Assembly (NCBI GenBank): GCA_001567185.1
Contig: LNFR01000072.1
Span: 39,042 to 103,041 of the forward strand
DNA: 64,000 bases
Direction: 5' to 3'
From: Bacteroidetes bacterium OLB12
Lineage (GTDB): Bacteria > Bacteroidota > Bacteroidia > Cytophagales > Cyclobacteriaceae
Shown: positions 54,107 to 64,000 of the stretch, piece after piece
Numbering within the stretch: position 1 is the stretch's first letter
How the letters are laid out: the number at the start of each line of letters is the position of its first letter
Translations under genes and position numbers: made by a program
The notes under the pieces: generated by a model
What the model was told of the DNA's origin: nothing
Databases searched by the model: none
What the model saw: only the letters and a program-made list of their open reading frames with translations

Positions 54107-54800
54107 TCATCTTGCTGTGTACTTCAGCCAAACTACTCCATGATCCAACGTCTTTACATCGGCTAGTTCTAATTCTTGAATAGCCTTTTTAGGAAGACCC
54201 GCAGCCACTTCGAAAGAGGTTGGCGTGTTGGGTGTGCCATCGGCAAATGGCATCACGAGAATACTGACTTCATCAATCAGCCGTGCATGAAGAAGAGAAC
54301 CATTGATGTGTCCACCTCCTTCGAGCATCAATGTCTTAATTCCAAAAACGTCATACAGTTGACTGAGCGCATAGGCGAAATCAATGGAGTCCTTACCAGC
54401 AAAAATGTAAGAGATGTTTTTGTCCTGAAGGTATTGAAGATACTGATCGCTGACGGACTCGTTGAGAAGTTCAATGATGTGATCTCCGTCTATTTCATTT
54501 TCATCCCAGCCAAGTTTGCCTTTGGAATCGACCGCGATTGCAAATGACTTGGCCTCTTTATCTGCCACATGCGGAGTTCTGGGAAACGTTTTGCCTGGCT
54601 TGGGTAGGTCGGGTTTCCTCCCTTCCGTAAAATCCTTCTCCATCGTAACCCTTCCTACCATCCAGGCTTGACTATTAAAGCTGTTGTGACATTGCTCAAA
54701 CAGCCCTGAAAAACTTTTTATAACTATCACCCCAATTGTCCACAATCGTTCTGCCATCAATTGTGGAAGCCATGTGACATATTACCCGTGGTTTGTTCAT
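54107..54800 (-). CDS. RibD C-terminal / dihydrofolate-reductase-fold protein, apparent frameshift
   Basis: The start at 54800 gives MNKPRVICHMASTIDGRTIV, the family opening; a T5 run on the minus strand (54709-54713) breaks the frame and dropping one T restores YKKFSGLFEQCHNSF. The remaining 210 residues read on cleanly: GGGHINGSLLHARLIDEVSILVMP is typical of RibD_C reductases. The 694-nt span is one more than a multiple of three. NADPH-dependent reductase of unknown substrate; not clustered with riboflavin genes. Confidence 0.85.
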
Positions 54801-54861
54801 ATTCTTTTGTTGTTTTTTGTTATCTCTGATGCTGCTTGTTAAAATCGAAGACAGCAACAAA

Positions 54862-55951
54862 TCAGATTGTTACTGACCTGCCATCACGAATACCTTCATT
54901 AGCTTTTAAGATCAAAGTATCATTCTCATGGAGATCGCCACTAAAAATCTCAACACTGTCTTCTGATTCCAGGCCCGTCTCTACCGGTAGCCAGGCAGCT
55001 TTGCCGGCCACAACTTTAATCACAAACACTCCCTCGGAAGTATTCATCACAGCCGTCTTTGGAACAACGAGGGTTTGCGTTCTGCTTTGCATAACTAAGT
55101 TAACCTGTCCGATCATACCTGGCAATAAGTTGCCATGTGTGTTTTCAATGTCCATCTCCATTCGTTCAGAACGCAAACGGCTATCTAATGCACCCGACAT
55201 TCTACTTACCTTTCCGTAAAATTCTTTCCCTTTTATTGAATTCACTTTAAAGGTCAGCGAGTCACCAATCTTTAAGTAGCCGGTGTATTGTTCCGGAATC
55301 GAGGTGCTCAGTCTGAGTGTGGAGATTTGCTGAATCGTAATCAAGGGCTGATTATTGCTTCCGCCAACAAATGCGCCCACATTCACATTCCGGTTGGTAA
55401 TAATTCCGTCAAATGGCGCACGGATTTCCAGGTAGTTACGCATGTTGCTGATCTCTCTGTGATTTGCACGTGCAGCTTCCGCTTGTGCAAGATCCGCATT
55501 GCGCTTTGCCAACGCTTGTTCCAGATCATTGGCAGAAATGGTCCCTGCCACTTTGCTTGTTTCGAGTATTCGGTTATAGGTGGCATCAGAAGCAAGATAA
55601 ATTGCCTCCTGTGATTTTAGATGAGATTCAGCCACGGATAGCCGCGAGTTGATTTCAGGTGCCTCCAACACAACGATGAGTTGGCCGGCTTTTACCTTAC
55701 TACCAATATCAACGTTCAGTGTTTTTATGTAGCCAGTTACCTTGGCAAAGATATCCACCTGTCTGTATCCCGTAAGTTCAGCAGGTAACGATACTTGTGC
55801 AGATACTTCACTTTTTTTTAACCGCGAATACTTCGGTCTTTTCTACCTCCTGTATGGCGTTACTTGCGCTGTCATTGGCCTTACTGTTACTACAGGAGTA
55901 AAATGCAATGGAGGCACAGGCAACCATTAACAAAATCAAAATCTTTTTCAT
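54862..55951 (-). CDS. RND efflux periplasmic adaptor (HlyD/MFP family), apparent frameshift
   Basis: From the ATG at 55951 the lipoprotein signal MKKILILLMVACASIAFYSC leads to a frame break at the T8 run of the plus strand (55812-55819). Dropping one base gives KKSEVSAQVSLPAELTGYRQ and joins the long frame (VDIFAKVTGYIKTLNVDIGSKVKAGQLIVVLEAPE), a biotinyl-lipoyl-like adaptor with a coiled-coil hairpin, about 362 residues. The adaptor bridges the RND pump and the outer membrane channel. It lies 11 nt after the RND gene. Confidence 0.88.
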
Positions 55952-55962
55952 CTGTCTATAAT

Positions 55963-58900
55963 TTATTTAGCGTTATCAAAATATTTACTATGCTCATCAT
56001 CCGGATGCAAGGAGACAGACTGCGTACTTGTTCTATTCTGAATCCATGCATAGATGAGCGGTAAGATCACCAGCACGGCAAAAGTTGAAAACAAAAGCCC
56101 ACCGATCACGGCTCTACCCAATGGAGCTACTTGCTCTCCACTTTCTCCATGACCGATTGCCATGGGCAACATCCCTACTACCATGGCCACGGTTGTCATC
56201 ATGATAGGACGTAACCTTAACGAAGCTGCCTTCTTCGCAGCTTCCAGCGCATTGCCGGTTTCCAGTCTGATGTGTTCAGCATTTGTAATCAGCAGTACGG
56301 CATTTGCAATGGAAACGCCTACTGACATAATGATGCCCATGTATGATTGCAGATTTAACGTTGAACCGGTAAGCAATAGCAGCAGTAAAGAACCTAAAAC
56401 TACCGCGGGTATTGCCGTGAGTATGGTAAGCGAAACTTTGAACGATTGGAAGTTTGCCGCCAGCATCAGGAATATAACCACAACCGCTACAAACAATCCG
56501 CCTTCAAGACTCGACAAGGTTTCTTCCAGCACGGTTCCTAGTCCTACCTGATCGATAAACAAACCTCGGGGTAGTTCACCCAAATTATCAATCACTTGTT
56601 GCACCGCTTTGGATGCAGTACCAAGATCGTTGTGATCAATATTAGCCGTGACTGACAAGAAAGGCATGGTACCGATGTTATCATTCTCACCGTTTGTTGT
56701 GGTATTGGTAATTTGTACCACATCACCCAAAATCGGTCGGGTAGCATTGTTTAACAGCGGGATTTGAATAATATCATCTATGCTCTTCATTTGGTTGGTT
56801 GGAATCTGAACCTGCACATTGTAAGTCTGACCGAACGGCTCATCCACCCACATATTTTGAGCGGTATATCTTGAAGAAGATGTGGAAGCTACAAGTGAGC
56901 GACTGATGTCGTTCATATCCACACCAAGTTGGGCAGCTTTGGTTCGGTCGATATCAATGTTTAATGCCGGGTAGCTAAACGACTGTGCGATTTGTACATC
57001 TCTTAGATAAGGAATCGTGCTAAGGCTGTCAACCAATCGTTTTGCGTAGGTTGCATTGTTTGCCTTGTTTGCACCACTTACTCTGATTTCAATGGGTGTT
57101 GTTGAACCCTGACTAAGGATTCTGTCCGTTAATTCAATGGGCTCAAAGGAAAGTTTCAATTCGGGAATATTTTTATTGATTCGCTTTCTCAGTTCATCTT
57201 TAAAGTCATCCATATCGGTATGCAAGTCTTTTAGAGAAACCTGGTAAACGGCCTCATGCGATCCTGCCATAAATAAATAGATTGGAGATACCGAATACTG
57301 TGCAGGGTGCATGCCTACCATGGCAGAGGTAATGCCGATGTGTTCTTTTCCGGCAAGTCCTTCAATCTCATCCAACACCCGCAGTGATAGTTTTTCGGTC
57401 TGCTCCATTCGGGTTCCTTCCGGGGCGCGCACTCTAAGCTGGAACTGACTGGAATTGACTTTTGGAAATACATCCCTTCCAATGATATTGATGGCCAATA
57501 CTGCCAAAAGAGAAATACCGATTAAATAACTTACTGATACTAGTCTTCTTTTGCTCAACAATCTTTCCTGAAGGTTCATGAATTTGTTTCTGAACTTATC
57601 GAACCGACTTACTTTATGGTCTTCTTCTTTTGTATGATCGTTTCCCTTCATGATCCAGTTTGCCATTACCGGAACAAATGTTTGTGATAGAAGAAAAGAG
57701 GTGATCATAGCAAAGCCGATAGCAAGCGACATGGGTAGAAACAAAGCCCCTGGTATTCCATCCATAGTCAATGCCGGAACAAACACGGCAAGAATACTCA
57801 TTAAGATCAACAGCTTTGGAAGTGCAATCTCCTTACAGGCATCCCAGATCGCTCTTGCTTTAGATTTACCCATATCCAAATGTTGATGGATGTTTTCGAT
57901 GGTCACCGTACTCTCATCAACCAATATCCCGATGGATAGCGCCAGCCCACTTAAGGTCATCAGGTTAATGGTTTGCCCGAATAGCTGCAAAAAGATGACG
58001 CTTGAAATAACGGAGGTTGGAATGGTGAGAATGACAATCAACGCTGCCCTGCGGTCGCCTAAAAATAATATCACCATCAACCCGGTAAGTATGGCTCCAA
58101 TAACGCCTTCGGTAAGAAGACTTTCAACCGAATTCATTACGTAAACCGACTGGTCAAACTCATACGTTAATTCGACATCGGCCGGCAACATACTTTGAAT
58201 GCGTGGAAGATTTGCCTTTAATTGCTTTACCACATCCCACGTAGAGGCATCTGCTGATTTCGCTACACTTAAATACACGGAGCGATTTCCGTTTACGAGT
58301 GCGTACCCTTGCACCAGGTCAGCTCCATCTTTTACGGTTGCAATATCTCCGATCGTCAGGTTGTTGACATTTCCTTTGAAAAGTGGAATCGTTTCAAAAT
58401 CCTTAACCGCTCTTACTGTATTGTTGGTTGGTGTGATGTAATTGTACCTGCCAATCCGGGCACCACCGGGAGGAGAAGTACGGTTGTTGATCTGAATGGC
58501 TTCAACTACCTGATCAATGGTAAGACTATGCGCGCGCAATTGGTCGGGGTGTACATTGATCTCAATCGTTCTTGGGCTACCACCAAACGGAGGGGATGAA
58601 AGCAGGCCGGGTATTGCCGTAAAACTGGAGCGAACGGTAGTGTTTGCAAGCTCCTGCAATTCATTATTCGATTTTGTGTTGCTGCTTAAAACCAATTGTC
58701 CTACCGGTAATGACGAAGCATCGAAGCGAACAATGAACGGAGGACTTGAACCTGGCGGAAATGCTACCTGCATGCGGTTGGAAAACGCTGAAACTTCCGC
58801 AGCAGCCTGAGCCATATCCGTTCCTTCATAGAAGGTAAGTTTCATCAACGTTAAGCCCTGAATGTTTTTCGATTCGATGGACTTTACTCCATTTACCATG

Positions 58901-59115
58901 ATGAAAATGCCCACATACTTTTTGCCGAAATAAGCTTCCATCTGATCGGGAGTATATCCGCCAAACGGGTGCGCCAGGTAGATAACCGGCAAATTCATTT
59001 GGGGTAAGATGTCAATCTTGGCATTGTTTACCGCTCTTATTCCAAAGAAGAATAAGGTGGCTACCAATACCATGATACTAATGGGTTTATGTAGCGCAAA
59101 GCGTATCAGGTTCAT
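55963..59115 (-). CDS. RND-family efflux permease
   Basis: 1050 residues with twelve helices and two large periplasmic loops, matching the AcrB/HAE1 group. Segments: ALHKPISIMVLVATLFFFGI at the start, LSGLALSIGILVDESTVTIEN (helix 4, the proton-relay helix with Asp), and LRPIMMTTVAMVVGMLPMAIG in the second half. Drug, solvent or metal substrate cannot be told. It is between the adaptor (55.9 kb) and the TolC-type gene, in the order TolC, RND, adaptor on the minus strand. Confidence 0.95.
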   Translation of the reverse strand: MNLIRFALHKPISIMVLVATLFFFGIRAVNNAKIDILPQMNLPVIYLAHPFGGYTPDQMEAYFGKKYVGIFIMVNGVKSIESKNIQGLTLMKLTFYEGTDMAQAAAEVSAFSNRMQVAFPPGSSPPFIVRFDASSLPVGQLVLSSNTKSNNELQELANTTVRSSFTAIPGLLSSPPFGGSPRTIEINVHPDQLRAHSLTIDQVVEAIQINNRTSPPGGARIGRYNYITPTNNTVRAVKDFETIPLFKGNVNNLTIGDIATVKDGADLVQGYALVNGNRSVYLSVAKSADASTWDVVKQLKANLPRIQSMLPADVELTYEFDQSVYVMNSVESLLTEGVIGAILTGLMVILFLGDRRAALIVILTIPTSVISSVIFLQLFGQTINLMTLSGLALSIGILVDESTVTIENIHQHLDMGKSKARAIWDACKEIALPKLLILMSILAVFVPALTMDGIPGALFLPMSLAIGFAMITSFLLSQTFVPVMANWIMKGNDHTKEEDHKVSRFDKFRNKFMNLQERLLSKRRLVSVSYLIGISLLAVLAINIIGRDVFPKVNSSQFQLRVRAPEGTRMEQTEKLSLRVLDEIEGLAGKEHIGITSAMVGMHPAQYSVSPIYLFMAGSHEAVYQVSLKDLHTDMDDFKDELRKRINKNIPELKLSFEPIELTDRILSQGSTTPIEIRVSGANKANNATYAKRLVDSLSTIPYLRDVQIAQSFSYPALNIDIDRTKAAQLGVDMNDISRSLVASTSSSRYTAQNMWVDEPFGQTYNVQVQIPTNQMKSIDDIIQIPLLNNATRPILGDVVQITNTTTNGENDNIGTMPFLSVTANIDHNDLGTASKAVQQVIDNLGELPRGLFIDQVGLGTVLEETLSSLEGGLFVAVVVIFLMLAANFQSFKVSLTILTAIPAVVLGSLLLLLLTGSTLNLQSYMGIIMSVGVSIANAVLLITNAEHIRLETGNALEAAKKAASLRLRPIMMTTVAMVVGMLPMAIGHGESGEQVAPLGRAVIGGLLFSTFAVLVILPLIYAWIQNRTSTQSVSLHPDDEHSKYFDNAK

Positions 59116-59125
59116 ATTCTTTAAA

Positions 59126-60525
59126 TTAAAACTGGTCGATAAATAAATTGAAATCGCCTACGGCCGCTGCTTTCATCAATAGACTCTGCCATAAATTGAC
59201 AGCTATAATGTCTGCATCAGTTTCGGCACGGTTAAGTGCATACTGTGTTGTGATTACATCAGTAAGGTTGGTTAATCCGTTGTTGTATAAAGTAAGTCGT
59301 TGGGTGTATGCCTGCTGTGCAGCTTCCACCTGGTTCGGAGCTTCTCTGTAATTCTCCAGGGCATAAGCAATTCTTGAATTGGCCGCATCTTCACGACTTC
59401 TCAACTCCAGGTCAATTGCTTTATACTCTTCTTCCAATCCGGCTGTAATTAATTTTTGTGATGCAATATTTCTGTTAGCCCGCGAGATGGAAGTCAGATT
59501 CCAAACTACGCCTACACCAAAGAGATAATTTTGTCGTGTCGGGTTAATGCCCTGGAGGTAATCGCTCGTGAATGAAGTTCGGTCTGTTGCATAGTCTGAA
59601 CTAAACCCTGAAGCCCTGGTTTGATAGACACCGAAAATTGAAAATGACGGCATGTAATCCTTTCGATATTGTTGCGCAGTTTGATTACTATAATCAATTC
59701 GACTTTTGAAATATTGCCTTGCAGGGTGACTTATACTATCATCAGCATTCAATGCTTGCTGAATCTGGAAAGGCCCGGTAAACAAAAAGCTGCTGTCCAA
59801 TTCTATGCTTGATATTTCTGATCCAAGGAGTTGTGCTAAGTCATTATTCCTCGCTTTTGTTTCTGCTAATGCCTGATTAAGCGTGATCTTCGCCCGCGAT
59901 ACTTCTGCCATTGCCATGGTAGAATCGACCCCCGGCAACATGCCTGTCTTTACCCGGGTTGCAATGTTGTCTTTAATAACAATTGCGCGTTCCAGATTTT
60001 TTTGCTGCGATATTAAAAGACGCTGGCTTGCCAACAGGTTTAAGTACGCGGATGCCACTTTTACTTTATGTTCGAATATTTCCTGTTGATATTCTTCGTT
60101 CACCTGATTCGCTTCGGCCCTGGCAAGCGCAATGCGTTGTTTGTTTCGTCCGAAGGAGAAGAACTCCCAATTGATATTGGCCAGGTAGAGCGCTCCGAAA
60201 GCTGCATCCCAATTTTGTTCGGCTGAGGGAAGACCCGATGAAGCAACGCCCAAACCACCTAAGCCATAAGCCGGTCCGTTTTGGCCGTTTACAGTGCCGT
60301 AACTTTGCTGCGCTGATAAATTGAAATTGGGTAAATAGTCCCGCTTTGCCTTTTCAATTCTTTCGTAGGAAGCAACGACATAGTTTTTTTGGCCTTAATA
60401 TTTCCGTAGTTGCTCACTGCTTTTTCCACGGCATCGTTCATTGATAATGGTTGAGCTTTGCCAGCGTTTACCCATAAGGCAATAGCAAGAAAAAGGAGCA
60501 TGGTATATTTTGCTTTGCAGTTCAT
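59126..60525 (-). CDS. TolC-family outer membrane channel of the RND set, apparent frameshift
   Basis: From the start near 60525 (MNCKAKYTMLLFLAIALWVNAGKAQ) the frame breaks at the A-run 60384-60390; adding one A gives AKKNYVVASYERIEKAKRDYLPNF and joins the main frame (60253-59126), about 466 residues. Long coiled-coil hairpins (RLTLYNNGLTNLTDVITTQYALN) and RIALARAEANQVNEEYQQEI are typical. Outer-membrane duct for the RND pump 10 nt downstream. The start could also be at 60540. Confidence 0.88.
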
Positions 60526-60540
60526 TTTTTCCGTAATCAT

Positions 60541-60852
60541 TTTTTGTTTTCTTAAATCCGATCGGGCATTGGGATAGCCGCGAATCGTGATACAAAGGTG
60601 GGTCAGAATGGCCAGAGCCGTTTTATACGGATTACGGATGTTTATACCAATATTACTTTTTTGGGTTTGCTACCATGAAACAGGCAGACTCGCGGAATGG
60701 GAATAGTCCAGATGTTATTGATTCTGTAAACGATGGCAATGAATGAAACCTCTGAAGATCTAAGATGCTTCAATCTTTCTTCTTCAATAGAAATGGCGGT
60801 CAACGATCTGCGTAGAGCAGACAATGACTGCCAACCTCTAACTCAGGTTAAA
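60541..60852. other. Intergenic region, no gene supported
   Basis: A 312-bp gap between the RND set and the aldo/keto reductase, both on the minus strand. A 60-codon frame (60642-60824, minus) lacks any family or codon support. I see no clear hairpin or promoter. Confidence 0.5.
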
Positions 60853-61696
60853 TCATTTTAACTCACTAAACCATTTCACCACTTCAGGGTCAGTATGATT
60901 TTTGAAGCTGCTGGCATTCTGATCCAGCGTTTTGATTTGTTCCATTTCCTGTTCGGTCAACGTAAAATCAAAGACATTAAAGTTTTCCTTCTATCCTGTT
61001 TTTGTGAACTGATTTTGGAATAACAACAATATCACGCTGTATCAGCCAGCGCAATACTACCTGCGCCACAGACTTGTTGTGTTTTGCAGCAATGGCAAGG
61101 AGCAGTTTGTCTTCAAAAACATTCAATTTCCCCATACCCAAAGGCGACCAGGATTCATGCTGCACTTTATTTTCTTTTAGAAATTTCTGGTTATCTATTT
61201 GTTGAAAATAGGGATGAGTTTCTATCTGGTTAACTGCCGGTACTATTTCATTGTATAAAATAAAATCCATTAACCGGTCGGGCCGGAAATTGCTTACACC
61301 AATGGCCCTTATCTTTCCTTCCTTGTAAAGCTCTTCCATAGCCCGCCACGAGCCATACACATCGTTGAAGGGTTGATGAATCAGATACAGATCCAGATAG
61401 TCGAGTCCTAATTTCTTCAAGGATGTTTCAAACGCTTTCTTTGCTTTTTCATAGCCTGCATCCTGTATCCAGAGTTTTGTGGTGATAAACAATTCTTCCC
61501 TGGGCACACCACTATTCTTAATGGCCTTTCCCACTGCTTCTTCGTTGTGGTAAGCGGCTGCTGTATCAATAGACCTGTAACCTATTTCAAGGGCATCGAG
61601 CACACTTCGCTCACACTCTTTGAGGTCGTTCATCTGATATACGCCAAATCCAAGAATTGGCATTTCTACTCCGTTGTTTAATGTTACGTTTTTCAT
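60853..61696 (-). CDS. Aldo/keto reductase, apparent frameshift near the end
   Basis: [21 protein letters not shown] at the start, [22 protein letters not shown] with the catalytic Tyr, [18 protein letters not shown] and [13 protein letters not shown] for NADPH binding. The frame runs to 60977 but ends early; dropping one G at 60987-60988 restores [20 protein letters not shown] and a stop at 60853, about 280 residues, usual for the family. Short-chain aldehyde or ketone reductase. Confidence 0.9.
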
Positions 61697-61757
61697 TTTT
61701 TCGAATATTTCCTGTTTAAGATTGTAAACGCGTCAGTTATTTGTTCTGTGTTTGACA

Positions 61758-62957
61758 TTATGAAAGTGTCGCACCATCAATCACATACCTGTACCTTGCT
61801 TCTTTGTTCACAACCTTATCCCAGGCTTCATTAAGTTGGTTGGCCGAAATGATTTCTATCTGTGGATAAATTTTGTTTAAAGCACAATAGTCCATCACTT
61901 CCTGTGTTTCAGGGATGCCGCCAATGGTAGAACTATTGAAGTTAACCCGATTGTTCATCATCAATGAATTATTCAGTTCCAAAGCTCCATTAATGGGTTG
62001 ACCTACCTGAGTGAAATATCCATACGGTCTTACACAAGAAATATAATTAGCTAAATCATACGCATAGGGTATAGTGGAAATCATATAATCCAGTCTTCCG
62101 TACCAGGGCTGCAGATCTTCAGTTTTGTTCACTACAATTACTTCCTTTGCGCCAAAAGCTTTGATATCATTCACTTTTGATGGAGATGTAGTAAATGCGT
62201 AAACTTCTGCACCTTTGGCAATTGCCAATTTTATAGCGATGTGTCCCAAACCTCCAATTCCGGCTATACCTACTTTATCTCCTCTTTTCAAATTAGCTTT
62301 CATCAGAGGTGAATAGGTGGTGATGCCTGCACACAATAATGGTGCTGCATATTTGAGGTCTATGTTTTCCGGGATTTTAATTGCAAAATGTTCAGTCACG
62401 ACCAGATTGTTGGAATAGCCACCTTGTGTAATCCCGGTTGGTGAAGTTTTGTCGGGTGCACCGTAAGTTAATACCCGGCCTCCCGGTGTTTCGCAATGAT
62501 GTTCTTCACCGTTTTTGCAACTGTCGCAGTGCATACAGCTGTCCACCATGCAGCCCACACCGGCTTTGTCACCCACTCTGAACTTGGTAACATTCTTACC
62601 CACTGCCGTAACAATCCCGGCAATCTCATGACCGACTACCTGAGGATATATTTGTTTTCCCCAATGCCCTCTGATCGTGTGAATATCGGAATGACAAACC
62701 CCCGAGAATTTAATTTCAATCAGGATGTCATTATCACCAACCGGGCGTCTTTCAAAATTCCACGGTTCCAGTTTGCTGTGCTCGTTCTTGCCGGCATAGC
62801 CTTTAGACTTTACATTGCTCATAATTGTTGAAGTTTGTTCTGTTGTTTGTGAAAACATTGGCAATGGTCCGGCCAGTATTAGACCGGCACCTGTAAATGC
62901 GCTTTGCTCCAGAAATTTTCTTCTGGAAGAATGATTGTCTTCTTTCTTGTTTTTCAT
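61758..62957 (-). CDS. Zinc-dependent alcohol dehydrogenase with a Tat-like signal
   Basis: 399 residues. The N-terminus is SSRRKFLEQSAFTGAGLILAGPLP, a plausible twin-arginine signal. The medium-chain dehydrogenase follows: catalytic zinc ligands Cys88 and His110-Glu111 (GVCHSDIH, VVGHEIAG), structural zinc Cys141, 144, 147, 155 (CMHCDSC, HHC), and a nucleotide loop GIAGIGGLGHIAI. It resembles YahK/CAD-type aldehyde reductases using NADP(H). An exported NADP enzyme would be unusual, so the signal may be non-functional. It lies between the two aldo/keto reductases. Confidence 0.9.
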   Translation of the reverse strand: MKNKKEDNHSSRRKFLEQSAFTGAGLILAGPLPMFSQTTEQTSTIMSNVKSKGYAGKNEHSKLEPWNFERRPVGDNDILIEIKFSGVCHSDIHTIRGHWGKQIYPQVVGHEIAGIVTAVGKNVTKFRVGDKAGVGCMVDSCMHCDSCKNGEEHHCETPGGRVLTYGAPDKTSPTGITQGGYSNNLVVTEHFAIKIPENIDLKYAAPLLCAGITTYSPLMKANLKRGDKVGIAGIGGLGHIAIKLAIAKGAEVYAFTTSPSKVNDIKAFGAKEVIVVNKTEDLQPWYGRLDYMISTIPYAYDLANYISCVRPYGYFTQVGQPINGALELNNSLMMNNRVNFNSSTIGGIPETQEVMDYCALNKIYPQIEIISANQLNEAWDKVVNKEARYRYVIDGATLS

Positions 62958-62971
62958 AGCGTTTAAGTTAC

Positions 62972-64000
<1,029 letters not shown>

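Noticed and set aside
60642-60824. 60-codon minus-strand frame before the aldo/keto reductase
   Set aside because: No recognisable domain; faint likeness to an aldo/keto tail (IPIPR) is too weak.

Overview
The window looks like the chromosome of a Bacteroidota bacterium, probably Cytophagales-like (inference). The signs are: an Alternative Complex III (act) operon of the Bacteroidota type, a C-terminal type IX secretion sorting domain, many lipoproteins and outer-membrane proteins, SusC-free single-copy housekeeping genes, weak Shine-Dalgarno sites, and promoters of the form TTTG-N19/20-TAnnTTTG. I see no phage, insertion sequence, CRISPR array or rRNA gene.

Layout. 1-7.9 kb (minus strand): actABCDEF, a quinol:cytochrome c/oxidase oxidoreductase; actF runs off the left edge. 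8.4-17.0 kb (minus): a clade II type nitrous oxide reductase cluster in the order Crp/Fnr regulator, cytochrome c, fasciclin lipoprotein, nosZ, membrane protein, nosL, nosD, nosF, nosY, CopD-like protein, cupin, group III truncated haemoglobin. 17.3-23.7 kb: secreted aldose epimerase, tRNA-Cys, rpsA, a TolC/ABC-ATPase pair, an OmpA-domain protein. 23.8-31.6 kb: mixed small envelope and housekeeping genes, including an unlisted 44-residue membrane peptide with its own promoter and terminator. 31.7-37.2 kb: SGLT-type symporter, galactokinase and a YfhO-type membrane protein. 37.3-42.2 kb: metallophosphoesterase, DsrE/TauE/molybdopterin-domain group, moaA and moaD. 42.2-48.8 kb: a T9SS-exported protein, an outer-membrane protein, and a two-subunit molybdenum hydroxylase of the IorAB type. 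49.0-53.9 kb: DoxX-like protein, secreted protein, Na+/H+ antiporter, a Doc toxin-antitoxin pair, then a bestrophin channel followed 11 nt later by an LCIB-family (theta/beta-like) carbonic anhydrase homologue. 54.1-64 kb: RibD-type reductase, RND efflux tripartite set, two aldo/keto reductases and a Tat-signal zinc alcohol dehydrogenase.

How the genes work together. The act complex passes quinol electrons to cytochrome c or oxidase, and the adjacent nos cluster offers N2O as an alternative electron sink fed by its own small cytochrome c. The Crp/Fnr gene at the head of the nos cluster has two dyad sites upstream of its likely start. The most interesting pair is bestrophin plus LCIB-like protein: in the alga Chlamydomonas these two families cooperate in bicarbonate handling, and here they are adjacent in a bacterium.

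Sequence quality. Thirteen genes carry 17 single-base indels, most in short homopolymers (12 insertions, 5 deletions by my reconstruction), including two in the essential rpsA. The simplest reading is uncorrected long-read assembly error, so these genes are annotated here as full-length with apparent frameshifts.
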